DNA from: Zanthoxylum bungeanum
Lineage: Eukaryota; Streptophyta; Magnoliopsida; Sapindales; Rutaceae
Direction: 5' to 3'
Length of the DNA stretch: 64,000 nucleotides
NCBI GenBank assembly: GCA_019454045.1
Contig: SKCR01034793.1
Location: forward strand, 1-64,000
Position 1 is the stretch's first letter. Each line of letters starts with the position of its first letter. A model generated the notes under the pieces. It saw only the letters and a list, made by a program, of their open reading frames with translations. It ran no database searches and was not told the DNA's origin. The translations under genes were made by a program, and so were the position numbers. This document shows positions 23,966 to 35,661 of the stretch, piece by piece.

Positions 23966-24472
23966 CTGCGTACCCATCCATGAAGGAATACATGTGGTAT
24001 CTCGCGGTTGTGTCTGCTAAAGAATCTACCGTAGGCATAGGGTATTGATCTTTTGGTGTTGCCAAGTTTAAGTTTCGAAAATCTATGGAGATTCTCAATT
24101 TTCTATTTTTCTTCATTACTGGGATAATATTTGATAACCATTCTGCATATCTGGTTGATAACCATTCTGCATATATGGTCGTCCTAATGAATTTTTTCTT
24201 TATTGATGTTCATCTTCTTTCTTATTGTCGGGCAAGACATTTGGTACAAACTTCCTCGGAAGTTTTTTATATGGTTTATAATTTGGCAGGATATATAGCA
24301 TGTGCTCTACTAAAGTTTTATCTAAACCAGGCATTTCTTCATAGTCCCATGCAATGCAATCTCTATAACTTTTTAGGAGAGAAATTAGTTCTTTACGTAC
24401 CTGGGCATCAAGTTGCTCGCTGATATATGTGCTGCACTTTTCCCCCTCGTCTCCCAAGTTTACCTCCTCCAT
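23966..24472 (-). pseudogene. Gypsy C reverse transcriptase N-terminus and PR-RT linker
   Basis: 24472-24200 reads 'CSTYISEQLDAQVRKELISL', 'DCIAWDYEEMPGLDKTLVEH', the segment before RT in Tat elements. 24116-23966 reads 'RKLRISIDFRNLNLATPKD', 'YPMPTVDSLAD' and 'YHMYSFMDGYAGY', the fingers of the RT domain, which then continue at 10560 across Copia-2. A short tandem duplication near 24130-24180 ('gataaccattctgcatat' twice) breaks the frame between the two. Confidence 0.85.
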
Positions 24473-25239
24473 AAAATCTCACGCTCTTGTAATGCCCGTC
24501 TTCTGGTGTCCGTTTAGATTGCATTCTAGATCCTTATTTTCTTCCTCTGGCCGTTCATCCAATTCCTTTAGTGATTCGCCCAAACAATCTATCTAGTATG
24601 CTTCTCTTATTCTATTTTCTATCTGATGAGTCATCAGTTTTCCTTTTAAGGCTGAGATTACGGCATCGAGTTTAACTTCCCGTTCCTGAAAATAAGCCAT
24701 TAAGTTGGCTTTGGCAGCCGCGAGTGCGGCTTTTTTTTTAATTTGCTCACTCTTATTCATTCGACTTGCTGGTGTCTTGTCCACATACTGGCTTCTTGAA
24801 GGCCACTATGTTTGGCCTCATTTGTATGAATAAGTCGTTCAATAACTCTGCAACGTATGGCTCATCATTTTGGGCAACTACAGATGCATTCTCATTTTCA
24901 TTCGACATCCTGACTGGTCCATAATTTCCTTCTTACATGAAATATTCTGCCGAATTTATTTTGCCGTGAAAGGTCTATTATCAACGTGCACCACTTCGAC
25001 CTCGTCCCTCTAATTCCAAAAAAACCAAACATTGATGAGAGAGAAGAATGCATGCACCGTATGTCATGGATCCAATCTCATCCCAAAAGCATGTTATATG
25101 TGGTCAGTCCATCTATGACAAAAAACATTATCGTCCCAGTGGTGCTCCCCACCTGTAGGTCTAATGGGATGACTCATTTAGCTGTCGTTGCCCCATTGAA
25201 GCTTGTGAGCACCACTTCTATCGGAATGAGATCAGCTTC
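24473..25239 (-). other. Gypsy C protease-RT spacer, degraded
   Basis: Minus-strand coding remnant with frameshifts (for example the piece at 24784-24593). I recognise no domain here beyond continuity between protease and RT. Confidence 0.45.
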
Positions 25240-25365
25240 TGACTTTGATAAACGTCCAAGCATCCTAGTTGGGATGGCATTAATGGCCGCCCTGTTATCG
25301 ATCAATATTTTAGTAACTAGTATTCCATTTATCTTCGCCTTGACATATAATGGTTAGAGGTGCTT
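25240..25365 (-). pseudogene. Gypsy C protease active-site region
   Basis: Minus-strand reading gives 'PLYVKAKINGILVTKILIDN' followed by RAAINAIPTRML. This corresponds to the Tat-type protease motif in which the active-site Asp is usually followed by N-G/S-A. Here the third residue is Arg, so the active site is altered. The surrounding frames are interrupted. Confidence 0.65.
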
Positions 25366-27606
25366 TGTTATTTACTGCAGAGGTTTTGGACATGTTACTT
25401 TCCCCGGTACTCTTATTCCTCACTTATATCCTTTCAAAGTGAATTATTCTCTGAATCCCACCCGGAAGGTGGCAATGTGGCCGAGCCACTGGACGATGCA
25501 TCACCAGTCTTGCTGGTGAATATCCTCTGTTTCTCTACTCTGGTCACGATCCGTTTTAACTTGGGCTTTCCGTATAGTACAAGATTTGGGACCATCCCAA
25601 GTCTTCCCCCAATGTCCCTACAACTGGATTTTCGGCTTCGTATAATTCCTTAAGAAGCTAACTTTGCATTATTCCTCTTCTTTGCGCTTCAGTGCGCACA
25701 TCTATTTCTTCTTCTACATCCGTCATCTCATTATCTGAAACCTCCATGCTTTCTGTGGTAAGCGTTGCAACTCATGTCTCTTCACACTCTTAGACGTCCT
25801 CATTCCTTCCAGAGGTCTCATCATTAACCCGTTTGAATTTCTCAAACAACAAATAGTGATTAGCCACCACCGGTGGCATGCTGCCAAATTAAATAACAAT
25901 GGGTGGTCTTCATCATCCGTTTCATCCCGCTTTTTCCATCGGTCAAACTTTGTTCGTTCTTTGCATTCCTGACTGATTCCTTCTACCAACATCTTTGGTC
26001 TTCATAGCTATTTTACCTTTTCATAGTGGTGTCGGTTGAAATGGCTTTATTTTTCATGCCCAATGGGAGCCTTCACCTCGCGCCGCTGGCGCATCATCCG
26101 ACCATAATTCCTTTGATGTCGTCTTAACTGCGTCCTTGTCATCTCATCCGCAGGAACATAGTTCTTTCCTTGTTGGTTATATGAATGCCAAATATTGGGC
26201 CGGTGAAACTTCGGCCTAAAAGTCTTGACATTTTGAACGAAGTTTAAGTGTTCTCCATAGAACCTTGGTGCGAAGGTTTTCAGGCGCCATGCTGCCGGCT
26301 CCTTTTTTGGTGGAGCCCTTTTACAAGTTTCTTCTCGTTCTTTCATCCATTCTATACTGTTCTGACAGTGAATACATAAATTTTATGGACCATTTCCTTC
26401 TCAGTGCAACTCTATGCTCTCAAGAGCACTGGGGCGTTGATCGCTTTGATCTTCATCTAAGACCAGATTAGATTTTGGAAAATTCATCTTAGTTAGGTCC
26501 GAGTTAATCATATTCATTTCCAATGGCTTAGGGAATGGGTTGTCATCCACAGCCATCTTGTCTCTCTTTATGAATGTTATTCATCCAGACTCTATGGCAT
26601 CATGTAACACATTCCGAAATACAAGGAAACTATTAGTTGAATGAGACCATGCATTATGCCACATACAATATTTTTTACCACTAACTTGCTCGGAGTTTGG
26701 CAATTTATGGCGGTCACTTAGTTTAATATGTTTATCCTTATATAATTGATCAAATATGGCATCTACTTTAGTGACGTCAAAAGAAAAAGTCCTAAATTAT
26801 TTATCATTTTTCGCCTTTGGGCGTGGTTCGCCCACGCCTTACAGACATATGACTTTTCCTTAATTAATTCGGCCAGACATAGGTTGGCCGATTCAACATT
26901 CATTTCTCATACTTCGTAGTTTGCATTCCTATAGTAAATTCCTTTACTAGCATTCTTCATTTGCTATTCTTCCCTCAACAATCGCTCACATCTAACTACG
27001 TTAGTAGTGAGTTGGAGGAGGTCCCAGAACTCTCAATCTTGGAATTTCTTTTTTAAGTCAAAGTTAAGATAACTTTGGGCAATTTTCACAAACTCTTTTT
27101 CTGGCAAAAGTATGCAGCATCGGCCTCGAGTCGTTTTAAATTTTTTGCAAAAATATTTTGGCCCACTCTCCTGGAAAATGCCTTAAATTTTCCAAATCAG
27201 CCAGGGTAACTTCGGACTCGGTTTTATAAAATTACGCATGGAACAATTGTTCCATTTGATACCAATTTTCCATCGAATTGGGCGGTAAGCTGATATATCA
27301 GGAAAAAGCCATTCCTGATAATGAACCATGGAATAATCTTAGTTTATGGAAATCGTTTGCCTCTCCACATTGAAGAGTAAATCGCCATATATGCTATATA
27401 GTGGAAATTTCCCCAGATCTCGTGAAGAAAGAGAATTATAGTATCTTATAGTTCCTGGGCCACCGATACGCTAAATAAATCCAATCCGGATATTGATTTT
27501 GGAGAATTATAGTATCTTGGCCGAATTGGCCTCACCCATAAACCGAATTGATTTTGGAGAATCTCGGATATTTGTTCTTTTAGTACATTGTTGCCATTAA
27601 ATGGCA
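25366..27606 (-). pseudogene. Gypsy C gag (degraded)
   Basis: Tat-type Gag remnant. Its N-terminal part near 27600-27500 reads 'LRGLQPPLVGVPFNGNNVLK' and 'EQISEILQNQFG'. The capsid-like region is heavily shifted. Near 26700-26560 it reads 'CMWHNAWSHSTNSFLVFRNV' and 'LHDAIESG', and at 26346-26047 a basic tail with 'PAAWRLKTFAPRFYGEH'. No open frame exceeds 100 codons. Confidence 0.7.
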
Positions 27607-27780
27607 CCCCTACAAGTGGTGGTTGTAGTCCTCTCAGAAATAGGACATGGTCTTGACCATGCCCCCTACAGGTGGTAGTTGTGGTCCCCTAATAGATGAG
27701 ACATGGTCTTGACCCTGCCCTCTATAGGCGGTGGTTGTGGTCCCCTCACAAATGGGACATGGTCTTGACCCTACCCTTGT
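27607..27780. repeat. 56-bp tandem repeat, about three copies
   Basis: Unit starts at 27607, 27663 and 27719, each containing 'gtggtggttgt', 'ggacatggtcttgaccctg' or close variants. A period of 56 is not divisible by three, so the amplified segment of gag 5' sequence changes frame in every copy. Confidence 0.85.
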
Positions 27781-27892
27781 AAACCTTGGGGCAACACTAC
27801 CTCATGTTACGTCATGTTCGGCCCTAGGTGTGGGCCAAAACTAACGGGGTTTGTCCTACCGCGAGACATTGTTGGGGCAACGATCCCTTATT
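27781..27892. other. Unassigned spacer between Gypsy C and element B
   Basis: About 110 bp including 'ccttggggcaacactacc' and 'cgagacattgttggggcaacg'. It is probably upstream sequence of Gypsy C. No gene or terminal repeat is recognised. Confidence 0.4.
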
Positions 27893-28288
27893 GATGAGAA
27901 ATCGATAAGTGCATAAAAGTGTATTTTGAACATCAATAACTCGGCTTAATTATCTTGTATTTAATCTTAATTAGAGTTTATTTTTTGCTTTGTTATTAGG
28001 AGCAATAAAATATGAAGTTTGGATCAATTACGCGTGTTTCTGGACCTTATGGACTCATTGGAAGCATGCGGGAAGAGTTGAAACGAAGAAAGTGCGAAAC
28101 CATATAAGCAGACACGCGTCGCGATGCGCCTCTCACTGGTATCACAACGTACCCCAAAAATCACCATACACATATGTTCCCGCATGATTGGCACCCCAGC
28201 ACCCAAACACCAGTGCTGCAACGCCTCGAACGCCCGAAAACCCTGATTTTGACATATTTTGATGCACATAAGGACTCCAGAACTTTTC

Positions 28289-28297
28289 TATATAAAT
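28289..28297 (+). promoter_or_regulatory. TATA box of element B LTR
   Basis: Tatataaat, followed about 30 bp downstream by the purine-rich start-like region, in the position expected for the U3/R boundary. Confidence 0.5.
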
Positions 28298-28878
28298 CCA
28301 ACTTCGTCCAAACCCTAAAAAGAGGAAAAGAGAGAGAGAAAAGAGGAAAATAGGAGAAAAAAAGAGAGAAACACATAACAACGAGCCAAAAACATAAAAT
28401 CAAGAGAGGATAACGAAGAACTTCAAGGAAATCATGACGTCTCTCCGATCTAGCAAGCATGTATTTCTTTCTTCCATGGAGAACTAATATCTTAGGCAAA
28501 GCTAAGGATGAACTCTTATATTTGAATAACTATGTTTATGTTGTTGATTCTTAAAGTACTTTTTAATGTTTAATACAATTGATAGTTGTTCTTTATTATC
28601 TTTCGCTTTATAATCAAGAAACTTATTTTGTCAACTCCCATATAGATCCAGTTATGCTTCTTCTATGTGTGATTTGTGAAACCAGCTGTGACTGTTAAAG
28701 TTATTTTATGTGTTGGTCTTCTGCTACAGTATTGCCTAAAGTATATTTTCGACGTTAGATAGCTCGTAATGATAACTTGTGTGTGTTGTTAACATAGAGA
28801 AAATAATCATTGATTACCTTAGAATTTAATATGTTTAGAATTGAATATCTTCTGATTGTTGGTTTGGGATATGAAACA

Positions 28879-30853
28879 TGTTGGGTTTACTAGGTCAAAC
28901 CAAGATCAATTAAGCAAGAAATCATATGAATACAACAAAGTAAGAATGCGGAACATACTCACTTTGATCGGTTTTGGATGTAGGAGATAACAAAAATTCC
29001 AAGCCCGTGTTGTGCTCCAAGCTCCCATTTGATGTATGTTGAGCTTCCAAGCTTGTCCTTGAATTCCAAACTCATGGATTGGTTTCCCTAACACCTTTGA
29101 ATGACTCATTTAATGTGCTAGAATTTTTGATTTTGAAGCAAAATCAAGAAGAAAATAAAGCCTAGCTTCACGCCAATGAGAGGAGAAAGAAGGCTATAGA
29201 TTCGGCCAAGAGAGGAGGAAATGGTGAAGTTCACGCCACTTGTGTGTTGAGAGAATGAATGAGCTTTTTCAATTTTGTTAAATGTAATAATGATTTCAAA
29301 AATCAAAAACCATTTACAAAAGTGTAGTTGGAAAATGTCCATCACAAGTCAAACTTGTGTAAGCAACAAGTTACCAATTATATGCTCACTTACTTCCATC
29401 ACCTTAAAGAAAATAAAGTGACTCATGATGTGACTTGATGTGGGCCCCACTTGATTCAAAATCCGAGTGGGCCCTCAACACATCCCGGGCTTGGGTTTAC
29501 TAATTCTGAATTAACGAATTTTCCGTTGCGACGTAATTAAATCAAATTTAATTAAATAATTATGCCTAGCAAAATTACTATTCTTGTCGCTCACGAATTA
29601 ATTCTAAATTAATTTGTTCGCCCGAATTAAAATCTAATTTTAATTCTATTATGAAATATAATTTCATAATATATCGAATATATTATTTTAATCGATTAAT
29701 TCCAAATTAATCGTTCTCTCTACTAATAGAATTTTATTCCAGATAAAATCTTTCCGCAATTAATCCTAGATTAATTTTCTCTCTCTTCCAATTAATCCCA
29801 GATTAAGTATGTTCGAGTCATACGTCATCGGTGAATCTTCGGGAAGCGACCCATGAGATCCTTGGATATGTTGGCAGTAAATCCGGTCATCGGATTATCT
29901 GAATACGTGCGTACCTGGTACCACGTTCTTACCAATTTACAATACATGGTTGGCTTCTAGCAAAGCACCGTGCCTACCCAATTCTCGAGAAATATTCTTT
30001 TAATGAATATATAATCTATGTTAGGCGTAGTATACGTAGTATTGCATATTACTATCCAGTATCGGATGTCACATGTAAGGTATGGGGATGGAATTGTGTC
30101 TGCCCCGTACGAAGCATATATTGGATCTCTGGTAACTAGTCTCTATAATCGGATAAACATGACCCTAGTCATATTATCCCGATGAATGCAGTACTTAAGA
30201 GCACTAGTTCTGTAACCTACGTGATCATCATCTCCATATGACTGAAGTGATACTTCCATCTTGACATCACACCCAATACACTATAATTCTCAGTATACCC
30301 AGAAGAGGCGTACACAGAACCTGTTAAAGTCCCGGACGACCAAAACCAAAGTATACTGATTGTCACAAGTATTAGCGATGCAAGTCTCAGGTTAAGACCA
30401 AATACACCTACCCTGATTCGGATTCCCATAGACACATAGTCATATTACCAATGGGTTTCTGATGGGTCTATCCAGAGCGAAGTTGTTTCCGTACCATCGG
30501 TAAACATAACCTCCTATCACACTTGCATAAGTATCCAATACTTAAATATATGAGAACTATGACGTTATGCTCCCACTACGCGCACAAGTGCAATACTAGT
30601 CTATTCCGCATTATCGATGTCCAATCTCGATAATACTATGACTATGGATTATTTAATGATTAAACCTTAGTGGATTAATATTGTCTCATATCTTATTAAT
30701 CTGGAACTATTCATATGGACTTTTACCATTTATATATCCTGGTAATCCAATTACAAATGATAAAAGAGCAATTTCCTTTGTCACATAGTTAATTTGTACA
30801 ACAACACCATGTTCTATACAAATAGTGATGTTATGTGTCATAATTGTCCAACA
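28879..30853 (-). mobile_element. Solo LTR X3 (Copia family X)
   Basis: 1,975 bp, TGTTGGGTTTAC...TTGTCCAACA, inserted in the LTR of element B. The flanks are AAACA (28874-28878) and AAACC (30854-30858), a one-mismatch duplication. Same orientation as X1 and X5. The hairpin array is at about 29519-29810. The ORF at 30217-30435 is not supported. Confidence 0.85.
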
Positions 30854-31123
30854 AAACCTTCAATTGAGTAATAAAACGGAATCAATAACTGAATATAGGG
30901 ATTTGATACAAGAGGGATTCCTGACACTTTGTTGTTTATCTCTACTGATATTACTGATATTTCCCATAGTTTTTATTTTATTGCCAATTCAATCTTTTCT
31001 TTAAATAAGTTACTGCTAAAGTTTTTGTTTGAGTAAATTAGTTCTTGTAACCATCTCTCTGAGGAATCGAAACCCCAGCTATATTGCGATAGCCGCAAGT
31101 ATGTTTTGGGCGTAATCAAAATT

Positions 31124-31141
31124 TGGCACCGTTTCCGGGGA
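31124..31141 (+). other. Primer-binding site of element B (tRNA-Asp-like)
   Basis: TGGCACCGTTTCCGGGGA differs at two positions from the site complementary to plant tRNA-Asp(GUC) used by Athila and Tat elements. Confidence 0.75.
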
Positions 31142-31199
31142 GACGGTTTACAAGCAAAAGGAGCAAGCTTGCATAGTCACCAACGAACCGGTAACTTCG

Positions 31200-31440
31200 T
31201 TCTATATTTACTTTTTTATTTTATTATTTTAGTTTATTATTTTATTTTATTTATTTCATTTATTTATTTTAATTTTTAGTTTTTTTCGATTTTGATTTTT
31301 TTTTTGTTGATTCTTTTAATTTTTGTTTCTAGTATTTTTATTTTTGTCTTTATTTTATCTATTTTATTTTTGTTTTAGTTTTAGTAGACTTTAATTTCTA
31401 GTTTCATTCTTTTTATTTTATTTTATTTTGTTTCTCGTAT
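31200..31440 (+). repeat. T-rich low-complexity leader
   Basis: About 240 bp of TTTTA/ATTTT-type sequence ending in several TTTTAG steps just before the gag ATG. It could act as a polypyrimidine tract for a leader intron, as in the LOG-bearing Athila element. Confidence 0.7.
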
Positions 31441-31457
31441 TATTTGTGTTGAAGTTC

Positions 31458-31810
31458 ATGCCTAGACTTAGGGATAAGTTAGGTAAATTTGCTAAAGTAG
31501 AAAAGGAAGATTCAGAGTCAGACTCGGACTCTAACAATATATTTGAAAATATTTTTGCCACACCTTCCGCATCTAGCGCACACACTATGATTGAATACGA
31601 GAGACCACATGTGATGACTCTTGAAGAGTACCTCCACCCAACTCGCATAGCTACACCTTTGTGCATAATGTTTCCTCCTAATGCATCAGACATAGAATTA
31701 AAGCCAGAAATGATACAATATATCCCAACTTTCCATGGTTTGGAGAAAGAGAATCCATATGTGAAAATTAGAGAATTTGAAGAGGTAGTAACAACCTTCC
31801 ACGACCGGTT
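31458..31810 (+). pseudogene. Element B gag, N-terminal part
   Basis: Starts at ATG 31458 (MPRLRDKLGKFAKVEKEDSE); the longer open frame to the left begins at a non-ATG codon. It continues with an acidic serine-rich stretch, 'MTLEEYLHPTRIATPLCIMF' and 'MIQYIPTFHGLEKENPYVKI', then 'REFEEVVTTFHDR', the lead-in to the Athila-type retrotransposon gag domain. The open frame ends at the Copia-1 insertion (TSD CGGTT, 31806-31810). The coding sequence resumes at 40949. Confidence 0.85.
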
Positions 31811-34215
31811 TGTTGGGACAGTTGTGGAGCCCCTAGGGTCAAATCAGTGCCCCACACAGAGGAAATTGGTCTAACCCATGGATATCAAGTATGGATGTAA
31901 TTTCAAATAATTTAATGAAATACTATATTCCATTACGAGGGTATAGGAAAAAACCGGGACTGAATCGGAGTCCGGAAGCTCCAGAACAAGAGAAAACAAA
32001 ATCAGCGCACTGTAGCGCCAACAACCTTTTTTTTGTTTTCAATTGCAAATGAAAGCTTCAGCTCTCTGGAAAATTTCCAGAGAGCTGAAGCAATTAGGGT
32101 ATATTACCCTAATAGATTTCGATCTTCCCTAACCACTTCAAAAACACCAAAAATTAATTTTTAATTTCAAAACCAACATCAACACATGTTATAGAATAAA
32201 AATCAAGTTTTTCAAAATATCAATATTTTACAAAAACATAAATTTATTCTAAATACGCACTTGCGTAAAATTTTAATCCAATGCACAAACCAAATTAGAA
32301 TCCCAATACGAAATGTCTCATGAACAATTTTAGGTCAACCAAAGGTGGTCAAGTGATTCTAGAATGGTAGTCATAGCTCTAAGCTTTAATCTAGAGTTCC
32401 AAACTCTTATTAATTTTTCCATGTCCAACATGAACATCTTTGACCTAAATTGTAAGCATGTGTTGTTTATACTTCTAAAGTATCCTAACACAATTAATTA
32501 GCCCTATTTCAACATTAAGCTATGTGATCATGCATCTAATACACAAATGAACATAGCTTATGAGAAGATCAAACATTACCTAGTAAGCTTGATGCAAGAT
32601 CCAATCTACTTCTCCTTGTTGAAATTGTTGGAGAACATCCAAGGTGTGCAAGCTTGACTTTAAGATCCAATCTTGTTTCCAATACTACCAAACTTTACTT
32701 CAAGTTCCAATCTTGATTACTCTTAGATGAAATATTGTAGAGACCTCACAAGCTTCTCTAAACACTTCTCTAATTTAGGCTAATCTCTCTTGCTTATGCT
32801 TATACTTGTTCTTGTACTTGTAATAAAACCTTCATAAAGCTTGCTATTTATAACAAAACTTAAGCAATTTTTAATTAATAAAAGTTCTAATCAACTTTTA
32901 AGTGGGCTTAATCTAGTTTGTCCAAATATGTATAATTAGGTGTGACTAATCTCCATTGTCTCCCACATTAATTTAATCCAATTAAATCAAGCCAAGGATT
33001 AGGAAATGGATTAGTTAAATGTTTGCCACCTTGATTTAATCCAATTAAATCAAACCAAAATCACATATTATTACATACTTACAATTACCATAATATCCTC
33101 AAATGGTAGAGATAATTATGATTTTACAATTAAGCCCTTGTGTAATTATTGAATTAATCCAACTAATTCAATTATTTCAAAGTAAATAATCAATCTTATC
33201 TAATAACACTTGATTATCTTAGTTGATAATTATAATATCGAATATTATATTTTATCAAAATTAATCGGTTACCCAAGTGCTCAACGAGTACACTTCATAT
33301 GGAACTCTCTAAGTTCACACACGTTCGTCATATAAGCCTAGCTAATATGTACGCAATTCGGCCACCTCCGAATTCACAAAGAACATGAACGACCTTTCTG
33401 AACTATACAAGTCGAGGTCATCACATATTTTATTAACAATACCTCTGTCGTAGGCTATTCGAGTTGTGCTTAGGAAACATAGAATACACCGTCAAGTTTC
33501 CAAGGCGCACATCTCATGTCGACAACTGATGTGATCCACCCTAGGTAATCGTCTTTGGCCAAAGTCTTTAAGAATCGTGACTTACTCACATGGATACCTA
33601 AACCCCTTATGGTACACATATGGGCCGACGGATCCTATCTTGCTTCGCACTTGATTACTGAGTGCATCGATCCATACCCAACGAACATCTAGAGGCTAGA
33701 CCATGAAAGGTTTCTTACATATATGGCATCAAAGTGTGGAGGATCTCACACAAAATCAATGATATCCTATAGTCAAAGGATTACATATGCTACTCGATTC
33801 GAGAAGATTCGTATTGACGGTGGTGTGTACTTCCAACTATTAGGAATCACCTGTGAGTCATTCTGTATTCACTCTAACGAATACCCAGATGTCTATACGA
33901 GTTTTCAAAACTCATGGTACATCGCATTAAACCATTAGAACTACAATTCCAATATACGACATGTGCTAGTCTTCTAGGTTATAGGAATTTGAATGTATTT
34001 CAAAACCAACGACTATGAATATTTACTTTAAGAATAATTTAAACCTACTTTCAAAACTATTCTAAGGTCGATGTCATTCTTAGCATAGTTATACATCAAT
34101 TTAATATGCGTAATGACAATACCATTATAAAGTATGAAATGAAAAATGTAGTTATTTTATTAATAAATAATAAAATGTAGAATTCGGATTGGCACTCCAA
34201 GCACCAACTCTATCA
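31811..34215 (-). repeat. 3' LTR of Copia-1
   Basis: 2,405 bp, plus-strand TGTTGGGACAG...AACTCTATCA. A minus-strand TATA-like tataaata lies at 32845-32852. It contains CCA-loop hairpins (for example at about 33037-33060, with 10-base arms) and an 18-bp-arm hairpin at 32055-32091. The ORF at 33723-33938 is not supported as a gene. Confidence 0.9.
32055..32091. repeat. Perfect 18-bp-arm inverted repeat in Copia-1 3' LTR
   Basis: Arms GCTTCAGCTCTCTGGAAA and its exact complement surround a single A. The other LTR has the same hairpin at 38770-38806 with a T in the centre. Confidence 0.95.
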
Positions 34216-34232
34216 AACTCCCATTTGCTTGT
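34216..34232 (-). other. Polypurine tract of Copia-1
   Basis: The minus strand reads GCAAATGGGAGTT immediately before the LTR start TGATAGAG. Confidence 0.65.
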
Positions 34233-34239
34233 TGCCAAT

Positions 34240-34650
34240 CCGGATGGTACCGTAGTCTCATCTCCTCCACAAGTTTATCGAATAACTTAGGAGGTAATGC
34301 CTTGGTAAGCGGGTCTGCTATGTTGTCTTGTCCTTGAACCTTCAAGACCATTATGTCTTTTCGTTCAATAATCTCTCTAATTACGCGGTATTTCATTTCC
34401 ACGTGTTTAGACTTGGAATGCGCCCTTGGCTCCTTAGCCTGCGCGATGGCTCCGTTATTATCACAGTACAATGGGATCGAATCCGCAATATTAGGCACAA
34501 CGTCAAGTTCTGTGATAAAATTTCTAATCCAAACAGCTTTTTTAGCAGCTTCTGAAGCCGCTATAAATTCTGCCTTAGTGGTGGAATCAGCTGTTGAGCC
34601 TTACTACCGTATCAGAAAGGTATATTTGCTGCCTTGCAGTTGGTAAAATT
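34240..34650 (-). pseudogene. Copia-1 RNase H
   Basis: Minus-strand readings include 'DSTTKAEFIAASEAAKKAVW', 'IPLYCDNNGAIAQAKEPRAH', 'KHVEMKYRVIREIIERKD' and the terminal 'GQDNIADPLTKALPP', diagnostic of Copia Pol C-termini. Frames change near 34560. The conserved upstream 'YTDSD' part is lost. Confidence 0.85.
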
Positions 34651-35661
34651 GTACCTTTCTAACATCTTATCTATGTACGTTGTGACAACCCTATAAGCTT
34701 CCTAACTCTATCTGGTAGAGCCTATACCTAGTATATAGGAAGCTTCACCCATATCTTTCATGGAGAAGTTCTTGCAAAGGTAGGCCTTCACACTTTGCAT
34801 CATCCATATTTCATTTCCTATGATAAGGATGTCATCTACATATAAGACTAGGAAAACTATCATGCTCCCACTAACGTTTTTATAAACACATGGTTCTTCC
34901 TCGTTCTTGATGAATCTAGATAATCTAATTATCTCATCAAAATGACGATTCCAGCTTCGAGATGTCTGTCGATTCCAGCTTCAGGATGCCCGTATAAGTC
35001 CATAAATAGACTTTCGGAGCTTACAAACCAAGTATGAAGTCTCACTGGATACGAAACCCTATGGTTGTTCCATATAGATATCATCTTCAAGGAATCCATT
35101 TAGGAAAGTGGTTTTCACATCCATCTATCATATTTTATAATCGTGATATACAACAATGGCTAAAAGAATCCTAATGGATTTTAGCATGGCTACTGTGTGA
35201 AAACGTTTCCTCATAGTCAATCCCATTACGTTGAGTGTAACCTTTCGCTACGAGTTGGGCCTTAAAGGTTTCCACATTTCCATCGGGCCCTCGCTACTTT
35301 TGTAAACCCATTTACAGCAAATAGGATTAACTCTTTCAGGTAGTTCAACTAAGTCCCATACTTGATTGGCATGCATTGAATCCATTTCAAATTTCATGGC
35401 TTCCTGCCATTTTCCCGAATTGATATCCAATATTGCTTCTTTATACATAGTCGGATTTATTTCCTCTAAGAGAAGAACATCAAGGCTCACATCAGATGTT
35501 AAAAACAATCTCTTAGGAGCCCTTGATATTCTATTCGACTTATGTAGAACCTGTGTTGTAGATCCTTCACCTAGTTGGATCTTTGGTTCCATCTCAGGTT
35601 CTTTACTATTGGGATCAAACTCATCAAGTTTAATATCTCTACAATTCCCACTTTCTCTCAA
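34651..35661 (-). pseudogene. Copia-1 reverse transcriptase (fragmented)
   Basis: 35661-35248 gives the N-terminal linker: 'NRISRAPKRLFL', 'KWQEAMKFEMDSMHANQVWD' and 'LVELPERVNPICCKWVYK'. The catalytic 'VLYVDDILIIGNE' is readable near 34865-34815. A 22-bp imperfect duplication ('gattccagcttc' twice at about 34946-34985) and several frameshifts disrupt the palm domain. Confidence 0.8.

Larger units (their letters stand above)
7673..27892 (-). mobile_element. Tat-type Ty3/Gypsy element C with antisense PMD ORF (interrupted)
   Basis: Minus-strand Gypsy element: gag (27590 to about 25366), protease (about 25365-25240), RT (24116-23966, continuing 10560-10192), RNase H (9974 to about 9300), then an ORF on the opposite strand (7758-9299). 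The RT is interrupted by Copia-2 with TSD ATACC, and the two halves join between the MDGYAGY and NQIYISEDD motifs. Integrase is absent, and neither LTR is visible. The gag style and the antisense ORF placed after pol are characteristic of the Tat/Ogre lineage. Confidence 0.75.
27893..31118 (+). repeat. 5' LTR of element B, split by X3
   Basis: Net length about 1.25 kb without X3. The start is approximate ('gataagtgcataaaagtg' at about 27903 is a typical Gypsy LTR start); the end is at the CA at 31118, six bases before the primer site. It includes the purine-rich stretch 28321-28370 and a TCGCGA site at about 28118. Small ORFs at 28024-28499 are LTR sequence, not genes. Confidence 0.65.

Noticed and set aside
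27607..27780. CRISPR-like repeat array
   Set aside because: Contiguous 56-bp tandem units without unique spacers, in a plant retroelement.
31418..31693. 91-codon minus-strand ORF
   Set aside because: Antisense shadow of the element B gag start.
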